A stretch of DNA of 64,000 nucleotides from Vreelandella malpeensis (GCF_020622355.1 NZ_WHVL01000001.1:558001-622000), one strand, 5' to 3'. Shown: positions 8,791 to 16,986, numbered from the stretch's first letter. A program made the numbers and translations. The notes: generated from the sequence alone by a model not told the origin.

Positions 8791-9351
8791 TTATCCTCGC
8801 TGCTGTGTGCTGACGGCTTCGACTTCCTCGGCATCGATGCCGGCTTCCTCGAGCTCGTGGTCGATAAAACCTCGGCCGCGGGCGTGCTTGACGACCTCGG
8901 GCAGGCGCAGGATTTCGGCGATGATGAACAGAACCGATGCCACGGGGATGGCGGACTGGGTCACTTGCATGGAAATGGAGGGCAGGCTCACCATGTTCAC
9001 CCCGTCGAGAATCAGGATGACCTGGTAGCTCGCCAGCCCCAGAAAGACGAAGAAACCGATGGTGATGGCCTCCGCCAGCAGCGCCACGGGCACGCGTACC
9101 GAGGGCGGGCACATGTTCAAGACGCTGGGGCAGGTGATGTGCGCGCCTTTCGCCGCAGCCAGGGCCGTACCGTAGTAGGTCACCCAGGCCAGCAGCACCG
9201 CCGCGAGCTCGTCGTACCAGCTCAGCGGCGAACCGAGATAGCGGGTGACGAATCCGATGGTCACCACCGCCGCCAGGGCAATGACCAGCACGACCACGAT
9301 CGCTTCAAGAAAGGCGAAGTACGCCGTCTTGAACCTGTTGAAAGTACTCAT
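8791..9351 (-). CDS. dctQ: TRAP transporter small permease (DctQ type)
   Basis: 186 aa with four hydrophobic helices, the usual DctQ layout. It contains FVTRYLGSPLSWYDELAAVL, which matches the family core (R-Y-x10-W-x-E-E-like block). It bridges the large permease and the binding protein cycle. GGGAGAG precedes the ATG. It lies between dctP and dctM in the standard P-Q-M order. The C-terminal tail of ~45 residues is charged and probably cytoplasmic. Confidence 0.9.
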   Translation of the reverse strand: MSTFNRFKTAYFAFLEAIVVVLVIALAAVVTIGFVTRYLGSPLSWYDELAAVLLAWVTYYGTALAAAKGAHITCPSVLNMCPPSVRVPVALLAEAITIGFFVFLGLASYQVILILDGVNMVSLPSISMQVTQSAIPVASVLFIIAEILRLPEVVKHARGRGFIDHELEEAGIDAEEVEAVSTQQRG

Positions 9352-9403
9352 TGAACTCTCCCGAGCCGACGGGCACCCGGGAGGGCGCCCGACACGAAGG
9401 TGA

Positions 9404-10384
9404 TTACTCGCCGCGTAGCGCGTTGACCTGGTCGATCAGCGCCTGTCCACCGTCCACTTCGCTGGCGAATTTCTCGTAGATCGGCTGGGAGGCATCGGAA
9501 AACGCCTGGAAGTCCACCTCGTTGACGGTCATGCCCTCTTCTTCCATCCGCGCCAGGAGCTCATCGTCCAGCCGCGCGCCCTCCTCGAGAGCAAAGTCCT
9601 CGAGCTCGAGCGCTACCTCCTCGAGTACCGTGCGCACCTCGTCGGGCAGACGGTTCCAGCTCGCGCCGGCGACCAGATAGGCCGGGGTATAGACATGGTT
9701 CGACATGGAGAGATACTCCTGCACTTCCTGGAAGCGCGAGGAGTAGGTCTGGATCAAGGGGTTTTCCTGACCGTCCATCGCGCCAGTCTGCAGGGCCACG
9801 AACACCTCGGAAAGCGACATCGGCGAGGGGGCGGCGCCATAGCTTCGGAACATCTCGATACGCCAGACCCCGCTCGGGGTACGCAGCTTTATGCCCTCGA
9901 GATCCTGGGGCACGTTGATGGGTCGCACGTTGTTGGTGATCTGGCGAAAGCCGTTCTCCCACACCCCGAGCAGATGGAAGCCGCGGGCCTCGGCGGCATC
10001 CGCGAGCGGGCCGTGCACCACCTCGTCGCGCACCCGCTTCATGTGCTCCCGGTCCTCGATCAGGTAGGGCATTTCGAACAGTGCGAACTGCTCGTTTTCG
10101 GAGCTCATCACCGTGGAGGGGATAGTCAGATCGAGAGAACCCAGGCGCAGTCGACGTAGCATCGATTCGTCCCCGCCGAGCTGGCTGTTGCCGTACACGC
10201 TCACCTCTGCCACGCCTTCCAGGCGCTCGTTGGCAAGCTCGGCGAAGCGGTTGGCGGTGATCTCGAAAAGCGACCCGGGCCCACCGACGTGACCCAGGCG
10301 TATTTCGGTGTTGGCGCTGGCGCCAAGGGCGCCCAGGCCCAGGGAGATGGCGGCCGCCACGATTGCAGGTTTGAAGAAAGTCAT
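9404..10384 (-). CDS. dctP: TRAP transporter substrate-binding protein (DctP type)
   Basis: 326 aa periplasmic binding protein. The signal peptide spans residues ~1-24 (cut near GASA/NTEIRLGH). The family carboxylate-binding arginine is in GIKLRTPSGVW, and GAMDGQENPL is the usual DctP block, so the ligand should carry a carboxylate. The start at 10384 is chosen because CTGGAGTG precedes it and it gives a clean signal peptide; the reading frame runs upstream without a better start. It is the first gene of the minus-strand operon. GGC-rich short inverted repeats lie in the 52-base gap to dctQ. Confidence 0.92.
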   Translation of the reverse strand: MTFFKPAIVAAAISLGLGALGASANTEIRLGHVGGPGSLFEITANRFAELANERLEGVAEVSVYGNSQLGGDESMLRRLRLGSLDLTIPSTVMSSENEQFALFEMPYLIEDREHMKRVRDEVVHGPLADAAEARGFHLLGVWENGFRQITNNVRPINVPQDLEGIKLRTPSGVWRIEMFRSYGAAPSPMSLSEVFVALQTGAMDGQENPLIQTYSSRFQEVQEYLSMSNHVYTPAYLVAGASWNRLPDEVRTVLEEVALELEDFALEEGARLDDELLARMEEEGMTVNEVDFQAFSDASQPIYEKFASEVDGGQALIDQVNALRGE

Positions 10385-10536
10385 AGAGCACTCCAGGTGA
10401 ACACTTGTTGTTGTTGATTCGTCACCATCGCAGCATGGGGCCGGATGGCGCCCGTCGAACGTGAGCAAGCTCGCCCTGCAAGCCAACCCCGTCGATCTCG
10501 ATATTGTTGTGAGTCCTTGCCGTGACACCGCTTCAA

Positions 10537-10548
10537 TTTGAATTCAAA
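10537..10548. promoter_or_regulatory. Perfect palindrome TTTGAATTCAAA upstream of dctP (candidate GntR operator)
   Basis: 12-base perfect palindrome, 153 bases upstream of the dctP start and partly repeated next to it (AAAATTCAAAA). An 11-of-12 match lies at 11219-11230 in the promoter region of the GlcG-like gene and the GntR gene. A shared site of this kind fits binding by the local GntR/FCD dimer. The rest of the 297-base gap 10385-10681 holds no gene that I can support. Confidence 0.5.
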
Positions 10549-10629
10549 ATTCAAAATTAGGTATTAAACTTTCGTCTTTGCACCTCTGCTGCAAGGCTAA
10601 CTCGCTGATTCGCTGTCGAACTCGAGACG

Positions 10630-10659
10630 AAAAAAAGCGGCGCCAATGGGGCGCCGCTT
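10630..10659 (-). terminator. Rho-independent terminator of the GlcG-like gene
   Basis: Stem AAGCGGCGCC / GGCGCCGCTT with loop AATGG. Read on the minus strand it ends in seven T. It lies just after the stop of the gene at 10682-11140 and separates that unit from the dctP operon. Confidence 0.9.
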
Positions 10660-10681
10660 CCAAAAAACCATCAAATTGTGG

Positions 10682-11140
10682 TCAGGGTGCCAGCCCATAA
10701 TCCAGCTGCGCAGCCTCGATGCCCGCAATCGCCACCTGCTGATCCTCCTCCGAGGAGGCGCCGCTGACGCCCACGGCACCGATGACACATTGGCGATCGT
10801 CGAGAATGGGAACACCGCCCGCCACCGGCACCACTTGCCCTTGTGAGGCGGCGGCCACGCTTGCCAGAAACGCCGTCCGCTCCTGGTTGCGCTCGCCGAT
10901 GACGCCGCTGGCGATCCCCATGCCGAGCGCCGCAAAGGCCTTGCCCTTGGCGACGGGAAAGCGTAACGGGCCGCAGCCATCCTCGCGCTCGGCGGCGATC
11001 AGGTGTCCGCCTGCATCCAGTACCACCAGGGTGAGCGGCGGCAGATCGAACTCGCGAGCCTTCTCCACGGCGCCTTCCAGAAGGCGCCGGGCCTGACTAC
11101 GGGTCAGTTGAACGCTGGCATGATAGACGTTGCTAGGCAT
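10682..11140 (-). CDS. GlcG/HbpS family protein (DUF336)
   Basis: 152 aa protein of the GlcG/HbpS-like family, recognised by LTLVVLDAGGHLIAAEREDG, GKAFAAL and VPVAGGVPILDDRQCVIGAVGVSG. Members bind haem or small molecules, and many are encoded in glycolate or hydroxyacid operons with no proven enzymatic role. It is divergent from the GntR gene and has its own terminator, so it is a single-gene unit. A second family member (glcG) lies at 16085. Confidence 0.88.
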   Translation of the reverse strand: MPSNVYHASVQLTRSQARRLLEGAVEKAREFDLPPLTLVVLDAGGHLIAAEREDGCGPLRFPVAKGKAFAALGMGIASGVIGERNQERTAFLASVAAASQGQVVPVAGGVPILDDRQCVIGAVGVSGASSEEDQQVAIAGIEAAQLDYGLAP

Positions 11141-11218
11141 GAAAACTTTCCTTTATCGTTATGATTGGATGGAGGAACTCGAATTCTTGCCGGCGGAAGG
11201 ATTTGTCAACCGCCACGA

Positions 11219-11230
11219 TTTGAATTCATA
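11219..11230. promoter_or_regulatory. Palindrome TTTGAATTCATA between the GlcG-like gene and gntR
   Basis: Matches the dctP-upstream palindrome at 11 of 12 bases, with the core TGAATTCA intact. It lies in the 192-base divergent region 11141-11332, followed by AT-rich sequence. Placed here, a bound GntR dimer could control both the GlcG-like gene and its own gene. The assignment rests only on recurrence and position. Confidence 0.5.
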
Positions 11231-11332
11231 ATTATATTTGCAGAGGACTGAGCGTGACGCCAGTCTGTCATCGAGCGTTGACCGCCGCCAGAAGGGCACG
11301 GAACGTGAGCGCCATGTTGAAAGGACAGTTCC

Positions 11333-12013
11333 ATGACCAAGATTTTGCAGCGCAACTTGTATCGCGAGGTGGCCGACCGAATTGGCGACTTGATCGAGCA
11401 TGGCGAGCTGGCGCCGGGCGAGCGGATTTCCGAACGAGAACTGTGTGAACGATTCGGCGTTTCACGCACGCCGCTTCGCGAAGCGCTCAAGGTGCTGGCC
11501 GCCGAAGGGCTGATCGAGCTTCTCCCCAATCGCGGCGCCCGAGTGGTGCGACTGACCTTCAAGAGCGTCAAGGACACCTACGACCTGATGGCCGCCCTGG
11601 AAGGACTCTCAGGAGAGCTCGCCTGCCAGCACATCAGTACCGCCGACATCCGCAGCATCCGCGCGCTGCATGATGCGATGCTCGCTCACTACGAGGCGCG
11701 CGATCTGACCAGGTACTTCGAAGTGAATCGGCAGATTCACGAACGCATCCTGGCCGCCTCCGACAACCCGGTGCTGCAGGAGATGTACAGCAATCTCAGC
11801 CAGCGGGTGAAGCGCGTACGCTACTCGAAACAGATGACCGACACCTTCTGGAAACGCGCCGTCGAGGATCATGAGCAGATGATCGACGCACTCGAAAAAC
11901 GCGACGGCCAGAAACTCGGTCAGGTGCTGCGCGAGCATTTGTGCAACAAGATCGAGATCGCCACCCTTGCCGGGGTGATCGAGGAGGAAGACCCCGGGGC
12001 CGCGCGCGCCTAG
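11333..12013 (+). CDS. GntR family regulator, FadR/FCD subfamily (GlcC-like position)
   Basis: 226 aa. The N-terminal winged helix includes GERISERELCERFGVSRTPL and REALKVLAAEGL, typical of GntR proteins. The C-terminal FCD ligand domain has the histidine/aspartate scaffold for a metal-bound carboxylate (QIHERILAASDN; VEDHEQMIDALEKRD). AAGGA lies 7 bases ahead of the ATG. It stands between the TRAP operon and glcDEFG, 110 bases before glcD, so it is probably the regulator of one or both. E. coli GlcC belongs to the same subfamily. A hydroxy acid such as glycolate as the inducer is an inference. Confidence 0.9.
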   Translation: MTKILQRNLYREVADRIGDLIEHGELAPGERISERELCERFGVSRTPLREALKVLAAEGLIELLPNRGARVVRLTFKSVKDTYDLMAALEGLSGELACQHISTADIRSIRALHDAMLAHYEARDLTRYFEVNRQIHERILAASDNPVLQEMYSNLSQRVKRVRYSKQMTDTFWKRAVEDHEQMIDALEKRDGQKLGQVLREHLCNKIEIATLAGVIEEEDPGAARA

Positions 12014-12123
12014 CGCCCCGGCGTAGACTGGACAGCCCCACGAAAAAGGCCCAGATTGATCGGTATCAGCGGTGAAAAGCCGCCCATCACGACACAACAA
12101 GTACGCCAATCACAGGATGGGAC

Positions 12124-13623
12124 ATGAATATTCTTTTCGATCCGCGCCTCGACGGCGAGCTGGTCGGGCGCGACAAGCACGAGGTCCTAGAGGCGCTTTG
12201 GCGCGCCGCCCCGACCCTGACCCTGCTCCATCGCGAGGAGGATCTGCGCCCCTTCGAGTGCGACGGCCTGGCCGCCTACCGGGTGCTGCCGATGCTGGTG
12301 GCGCTGCCGGAAGACCTCGCTCAGGTCGAGGCGCTCTTGAAAGCGTGCTTCGCGCTCGGCGTGCCGGTGGTCACCCGTGGGGCGGGCACCGGGCTCTCCG
12401 GCGGGGCGCTGCCGCTGGAACAAGGCGTTCTGCTGGTGATGTCGCGCTTCAACAAGATCATCGAGGTCGACCCGGACGCGCGCATCGCCCGCGTCCAGCC
12501 CGGGGTACGCAACCTGGCGATCTCCGAGGCCGCCGCGCCTTACGGGCTCTACTACGCCCCGGATCCCTCCTCCCAGATCGCCTGTTCGATCGGCGGCAAC
12601 GTGGCGGAGAACGCCGGCGGCGTGCACTGCCTGAAATACGGGCTGACCGTGCACAACGTGCTGCGCGTCGACGTGCTGACCATCGAGGGCGAGCATATGA
12701 CGCTGGGATCCAATGCCTTCGATGCGCCGGGGTTCGATCTGCTGGCGCTGTTCAACGGCTCGGAAGGCATGCTCGGCGTGATCACCGAGATCACGGTGAA
12801 GCTCTTGCCCAGGCCGACCGTCGCCAAGGTATTGATGGCGAGCTTCGATGACGTCGAGAAGGCCGGTCGCGCGGTCGGCGATATCATCGCCGCCGGCATC
12901 GTGCCCGGCGGGCTCGAGATGATGGACAAGCTCGCCATCGAGGCCGCCGAAGACTTCGTGCACGCAGGCTATCCGCTGGAGGCCGAGGCGATCCTTCTGT
13001 GCGAGCTCGACGGCGTCGAGGCGGACGTGGACGACGACTGCGAGACCGTGCGCCAAGTGCTGGAGAAGGCTGGCGCCACCGCTATCTCCCAGGCCCGCGA
13101 CGAGGCCGAGCGGGCCAAATTCTGGGCCGGGCGCAAGAACGCCTTTCCCGCGGTCGGGCGCATGTCGCCGGACTACTACTGCATGGATGGCACCATCCCG
13201 CGCAAGGAGTTGCCCCGGGTACTCAAGGGGATCGCGGCGCTCTCCGAGGAGAGCGGCCTGCGAGTCGCCAACGTCTTTCATGCCGGTGACGGCAACATGC
13301 ACCCGCTGATCCTGTTCGATGCCAACAAGGAGGGCGAGCTTGCGCTGGCCGAGGATGTGGGCGGCAGGATTCTCGAGCTGTGCGTCGCCGCCGGCGGCTC
13401 GATCACCGGCGAGCACGGCGTGGGCCGCGAGAAGATCAACCAGATGTGCAGCCAGTTCCAGGCGGACGAGATCACCGTGTTCCACGCGGTGAAGGCGGCC
13501 TTCGATGACAAGCGCCTGCTCAACCCGGGCAAGAACATCCCGACGCTCGCCCGCTGCGCCGAGTTCGGCGTCATGCATGTGCACAATAACGAACTGCCCC
13601 ACCCGGAGCTGCCGCGCTTCTAG
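12124..13623 (+). CDS. glcD: Glycolate oxidase FAD subunit GlcD
   Basis: 499 aa FAD-linked oxidase, the full GlcD length. The FAD-binding PCMH motif GAGTGLSGGALPLEQG lies near residue 89, followed by SSQIACSIGGNVAENAGG. The C-terminal FAD-oxidase domain ends with VFHAGDGNMHPL and GSITGEHGVGREK. GlcD with GlcE and GlcF oxidises glycolate to glyoxylate at the membrane and passes electrons to quinone. AGGATGGGAC precedes the ATG. It is the first gene of glcDEFG. Confidence 0.96.
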   Translation: MNILFDPRLDGELVGRDKHEVLEALWRAAPTLTLLHREEDLRPFECDGLAAYRVLPMLVALPEDLAQVEALLKACFALGVPVVTRGAGTGLSGGALPLEQGVLLVMSRFNKIIEVDPDARIARVQPGVRNLAISEAAAPYGLYYAPDPSSQIACSIGGNVAENAGGVHCLKYGLTVHNVLRVDVLTIEGEHMTLGSNAFDAPGFDLLALFNGSEGMLGVITEITVKLLPRPTVAKVLMASFDDVEKAGRAVGDIIAAGIVPGGLEMMDKLAIEAAEDFVHAGYPLEAEAILLCELDGVEADVDDDCETVRQVLEKAGATAISQARDEAERAKFWAGRKNAFPAVGRMSPDYYCMDGTIPRKELPRVLKGIAALSEESGLRVANVFHAGDGNMHPLILFDANKEGELALAEDVGGRILELCVAAGGSITGEHGVGREKINQMCSQFQADEITVFHAVKAAFDDKRLLNPGKNIPTLARCAEFGVMHVHNNELPHPELPRF

Positions 13624-13668
13624 AAAGGCCGCCGCGAACGAGAGCGTGAACAGGAGAAAGGAACGACC

Positions 13669-14766
13669 ATGACCGAACCCGCCACACCGGCGCCGGATCG
13701 CGACATCAGCGAGGCGCTTTGCCAGCAGGTCGCCAACGCCCATCGGACCCGCGCGCCGCTACGTATCGTCGGCGGCGACACTCGCGACTTCTACGGCCGC
13801 CCGGTCGAGGGCATCGATCTCGATATCCGTGAGCACAGCGGCATCGTCTCTTACGATCCGGTCGAGCTGATCGTCACGGTGCGCGCCGGCACGCGCCTCG
13901 ACACACTGGAAGCCGCGCTCGACGCAGAGCAGCAGCGACTCCCTTTCGAACCGCCACGCTTTGGCACGCGCAGCACCATTGGCGGGGCCGTTGCGACCGG
14001 GCTTTCCGGCCCGCGCCGCCCCTGGGCGGGTGCTACGCGGGATTTCGTGCTGGGTACCCGCGTGATCACCCAGGAGGGCAAGCGCTTGCGCTTCGGCGGC
14101 GAGGTGATGAAGAACGTCGCCGGCTACGACGTCTCGCGGCTGATGGTCGGCGCCCAGGGCACGCTTGGCGTGCTCGCCGACATCTCCTTCAAGGTGCTGC
14201 CCAAGCCCGCCGCGACTCACAGCCTGCGCCTGGACGATATCGCCATCGACAAGGCGCTTTCACTGCTGGCCACGCTCGGCCGTGAGCCGCTGCCGATCAC
14301 CGCCGCCGCCTGGCACGAAAACGCGTTGCTCCTTCGCCTGGAAGGCGGCGAAAGCTCGGTGAAGGCGACTCGTGATCGCCTGGGCGGCGAGCCGCTCGCA
14401 CCTGCGTTCTGGGACGCGCTTCGCGATCATCGCCTCGATTTCTTCACCCTCGACGACGGCGAGACGCTGTGGCGTGCCTCACTCCCACCCAACACGCCGC
14501 CGCTCGCACCCGACGTTGGCCTGGCAACCCTCTACGACTGGGCGGGCAGCCAGCGCTGGATCAAGACCCGGGACGGCGAGGCGCTGCGTCATGCCTGCCA
14601 GAAGGTTGGCGGCCACGCCACCTGCTTCACGCCTGCCGCTCGCGGCGGTGCGCCGTCGCCCTTCACGCCGCTTGACCCCGTGCTCGAGAAGTATCACAAG
14701 CGGCTCAAGGCCGAGCTCGACACGCACGGCATCTTCAATCCGGGCCGGCTCTACGCGGGGCTATAA
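13669..14766 (+). CDS. glcE: Glycolate oxidase FAD-binding subunit GlcE
   Basis: 365 aa, a shorter FAD-binding relative of GlcD. The motif STIGGAVATGLSGPRRPWAG and the following MKNVAGYDVSRLMVGAQGTLG are diagnostic. It ends with HGIFNPGRLYAGL. It forms the glycolate oxidase complex with GlcD and GlcF. AAAGGAACGACC precedes the ATG. It lies 45 bases after glcD and 12 before glcF, in one operon. Confidence 0.95.
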   Translation: MTEPATPAPDRDISEALCQQVANAHRTRAPLRIVGGDTRDFYGRPVEGIDLDIREHSGIVSYDPVELIVTVRAGTRLDTLEAALDAEQQRLPFEPPRFGTRSTIGGAVATGLSGPRRPWAGATRDFVLGTRVITQEGKRLRFGGEVMKNVAGYDVSRLMVGAQGTLGVLADISFKVLPKPAATHSLRLDDIAIDKALSLLATLGREPLPITAAAWHENALLLRLEGGESSVKATRDRLGGEPLAPAFWDALRDHRLDFFTLDDGETLWRASLPPNTPPLAPDVGLATLYDWAGSQRWIKTRDGEALRHACQKVGGHATCFTPAARGGAPSPFTPLDPVLEKYHKRLKAELDTHGIFNPGRLYAGL

Positions 14767-14778
14767 GGAGAGCTTTTC

Positions 14779-16008
14779 ATGCAGACGCACTTTACCGACG
14801 CCGACCGCCAGAAGCCGCATATCCAGGAAGCCGAGCGCATTCTGCGCACCTGCGTGCACTGCGGCTTCTGCAACGCCACCTGCCCCACCTATCAACTGCT
14901 GGGTGACGAGCGCGATGGCCCTCGCGGTCGCATCTACCTGATGAAAGAGCTTCTGGAGAGCCCGGAGGGCGATACCGAGGTGACCGAGGAGACGCGGCTT
15001 CATCTCGACCGCTGCCTGACCTGTCAGAACTGCGAAACCACCTGCCCCTCCGGCGTGGAGTACCACAAGCTTCTGAACATCGGCCGGGCAGAGATCGAGC
15101 GCCGGGTGCCCCGCTCCGCCGCCGAGCGCGCCGAGCGCTTCGCCCTGCGCAAGATGATGGTCGACCCCAAGCGCTTTCAGGCACTCTTGAAGCTGGGCCA
15201 GACCTTCAAGCCCCTGGTACCTGCCAAGCTCAAGAGCAAGATGCCCCCGGCGCCGGTGGAGGCAGGTCATCGCCCCAGCACCCGCCATTCCCGCCAGATG
15301 CTGATTCTGGAAGGCTGCGTGCAGCCCGGGCTCTCGCCCAACACCAACGCCGCCACGGCCAGGCTTCTCGATCGGCTCGGCATCGGCCTGACGCCGGCTT
15401 TCGAGGCCGGCTGCTGCGGGGCGATCGATTTTCACTTGAATGCCCAGGAGGCGGGCCGCGCGCGCATGCGCGCCAACATCGACGCCTGGTGGCCGCATAT
15501 CGAAAGCGGTGTGGAAGCGATCGTGCAGACCGCCAGCGGCTGCGGCGCCTTCGTCAAGGAGTACGCCGAGATGCTGAAGGATGACCCGGCCTACGCCGAG
15601 AAGGCAAAACGCGTCAGCGCCCTGGCGAAGGATATCGTCGAGATACTGCGCGAGGAGCCGCTGGAAACACTCGGCGTCAATGCGCACAAGCGCCTGGCGT
15701 TTCACTGCCCTTGTACCCTGCAGCACGCTCAGAAACTCGGTGGCGCGGTCGAGGGTGTACTGACTCGGCTCGGCTTCCAATTGAGCCCGGTCCAGGATGC
15801 GCACCTGTGCTGCGGCTCGGCGGGTACCTACTCGATCACCCAGCCGGAAATCGCCACGCAGCTTCGCGACAACAAGCTCAATGCGCTGGAGGCCGGCGAC
15901 CCGGACATGATCGTCACCGCCAATATCGGCTGCCAGACCCACCTGGCGAGTGCCCGGCGTACCGCCGTGCGCCACTGGGTGGAAATCGTCGACGCTGCGC
16001 TCGGCTGA
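14779..16008 (+). CDS. glcF: Glycolate oxidase Fe-S subunit GlcF
   Basis: 409 aa. Two [4Fe-4S] motifs occur at the N terminus (CVHCGFCNATCP at ~31 and CLTCQNCETTCP at ~82). Two CCG domains follow (GCCGAIDFHLN; CCGSAGTYSI). It takes electrons from the flavin subunits. AAGGAGAG precedes the ATG. A tandem hexamer repeat separates it from glcG. Confidence 0.95.
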   Translation: MQTHFTDADRQKPHIQEAERILRTCVHCGFCNATCPTYQLLGDERDGPRGRIYLMKELLESPEGDTEVTEETRLHLDRCLTCQNCETTCPSGVEYHKLLNIGRAEIERRVPRSAAERAERFALRKMMVDPKRFQALLKLGQTFKPLVPAKLKSKMPPAPVEAGHRPSTRHSRQMLILEGCVQPGLSPNTNAATARLLDRLGIGLTPAFEAGCCGAIDFHLNAQEAGRARMRANIDAWWPHIESGVEAIVQTASGCGAFVKEYAEMLKDDPAYAEKAKRVSALAKDIVEILREEPLETLGVNAHKRLAFHCPCTLQHAQKLGGAVEGVLTRLGFQLSPVQDAHLCCGSAGTYSITQPEIATQLRDNKLNALEAGDPDMIVTANIGCQTHLASARRTAVRHWVEIVDAALG

Positions 16009-16028
16009 AACATTTACCGGTGCCAGGC

Positions 16029-16070
16029 AACGACAACGATAACGATAACGATAACGATAACGATAACGAC
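16029..16070 (+). repeat. Tandem hexamer repeat, seven AACGAY units
   Basis: Units read AACGAC, five AACGAT, AACGAC. The array fills the glcF-glcG gap and ends directly against the glcG ribosome site AAAAGGAAA. Copy-number change would alter spacing or RNA structure but no reading frame. Confidence 0.9.
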
Positions 16071-16084
16071 AAAAGGAAACCACG

Positions 16085-16486
16085 ATGAAAACCAAAGCCA
16101 TACTGAGCCACACCGATGTGATCGCCATGCTCGACGCCGCGCAGCAGGAGGCCGAGCGCCAGCAGTGGGCGGTCACCATCGCCGTGGCCGACGATGGCGG
16201 CCACCTCCTCGGCCTTCGCCGTCTCGACGGCGCCGCCCCCTTCAGCGCCGAGGTGGCCACTCACAAGGCGCGCAACGCCGCCGTCGGGCGCAAGGAGACT
16301 CAGGTGTTCGAGGAGATGATCAACGGCGGGCGCACGGCCTTCGTCTCGGCGCCGCTCACGGGCATGCTCACCGGCGGGGTCCCGGTCATGATGGACGGCC
16401 AGGTGATCGGCGCCGTCGGCGTTTCCGGCGTCAAGCCCGAACAGGACGTGCAGATCGCCAAGGCCGGCGTCGCGGTCATCGACTGA
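16085..16486 (+). CDS. glcG: GlcG/HbpS family protein of the glycolate operon
   Basis: 133 aa GlcG/HbpS-like (DUF336) protein, recognised by AVTIAVADDGGHLLGLRRLDG, HKARNAAVGRKE and GGVPVMMDGQVIGAVGVSG. It occurs as the fourth gene of glc operons, and its biochemical role is not settled. The ATG follows AAAAGGAAACCACG. It is a paralogue of the 152 aa protein encoded at 10682. A bidirectional terminator lies 18 bases after the stop. Confidence 0.9.
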   Translation: MKTKAILSHTDVIAMLDAAQQEAERQQWAVTIAVADDGGHLLGLRRLDGAAPFSAEVATHKARNAAVGRKETQVFEEMINGGRTAFVSAPLTGMLTGGVPVMMDGQVIGAVGVSGVKPEQDVQIAKAGVAVID

Positions 16487-16503
16487 GCGTCAGGTACGTC
16501 GAC

Positions 16504-16531
16504 AAAGCCCTGGGCGAAGGCCCGGGGTTTT
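16504..16531. terminator. Bidirectional terminator between glcG and the tRNA operon
   Basis: AAAGCCCTGGGC / GCCCGGGGTTTT around loop GAAG, with one G-T pair in the stem. T runs on both strands let it end glcDEFG and the converging tRNA operon. Confidence 0.85.
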
Positions 16532-16585
16532 CGCATGCACGATCGAAAAGAACGCAAAACGTTCGAGCGAAGATGGCTCGAAGAA

Positions 16586-16609
16586 GATAGATAGATAGAT
16601 AGATAGATA
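16586..16609. repeat. Tetranucleotide repeat, six GATA units
   Basis: Six perfect GATA copies lie between the terminator at 16504 and the last tRNA gene of the minus-strand operon. No gene overlaps it. It lies in the trailer of the tRNA transcript. Confidence 0.9.
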
Positions 16610-16639
16610 GAGGGAAAATACTGCAGGAAGGAAAATCGA

Positions 16640-16716
16640 TGGCGGACCGGACGAGACTCGAACTCGCGACCTCCGGCGTGACAGGCCGGCATTCTAACCG
16701 ACTGAACTACCGGTCC
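16640..16716 (-). tRNA. tRNA-Asp (GTC), copy 1
   Basis: 77 nt including an encoded CCA. The anticodon loop reads CTGTCAC and the T arm has GTTCGAGTC. It is the last gene of the minus-strand tRNA operon. The D region reads CAGTCGG, while the other two Asp copies read CAGTTGG. Confidence 0.97.
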
Positions 16717-16759
16717 ACTTTAAAATCGACCACTTGATCGCGGTTCAGGCGCTTTCAAA

Positions 16760-16835
16760 TGGTGGGTGGTACTGGGTTCGAACCAGTGACCCCCAGCTTG
16801 TAAGGCTGGTGCTCTCCCAACTGAGCTAACCACCC
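16760..16835 (-). tRNA. tRNA-Val (TAC), copy 1
   Basis: 76 nt with an encoded CCA. The acceptor stem is GGGTGGT / ACCACCC, the anticodon is TAC, and the T arm has GGTTCGAACC. It is identical in its body to the copy at 17107. Confidence 0.97.
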
Positions 16836-16875
16836 GATGACCGCATCGAGGATGCTGGGTCGGTGTGTATCATCG

Positions 16876-16952
16876 TGGCGGACCGGACGAGACTCGAACT
16901 CGCGACCTCCGGCGTGACAGGCCGGCATTCTAACCAACTGAACTACCGGTCC
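16876..16952 (-). tRNA. tRNA-Asp (GTC), copy 2
   Basis: 77 nt with an encoded CCA and anticodon GTC. Identical to the copy at 16987. Confidence 0.97.
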
Positions 16953-16986
16953 ACTTGGCGACGATACGGGGCAACAAACGTGATGA

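Noticed and set aside
16586..16609. GATA array and neighbouring repeats as a CRISPR array
   Set aside because: Units are 4 bases with no spacers and no cas genes nearby.
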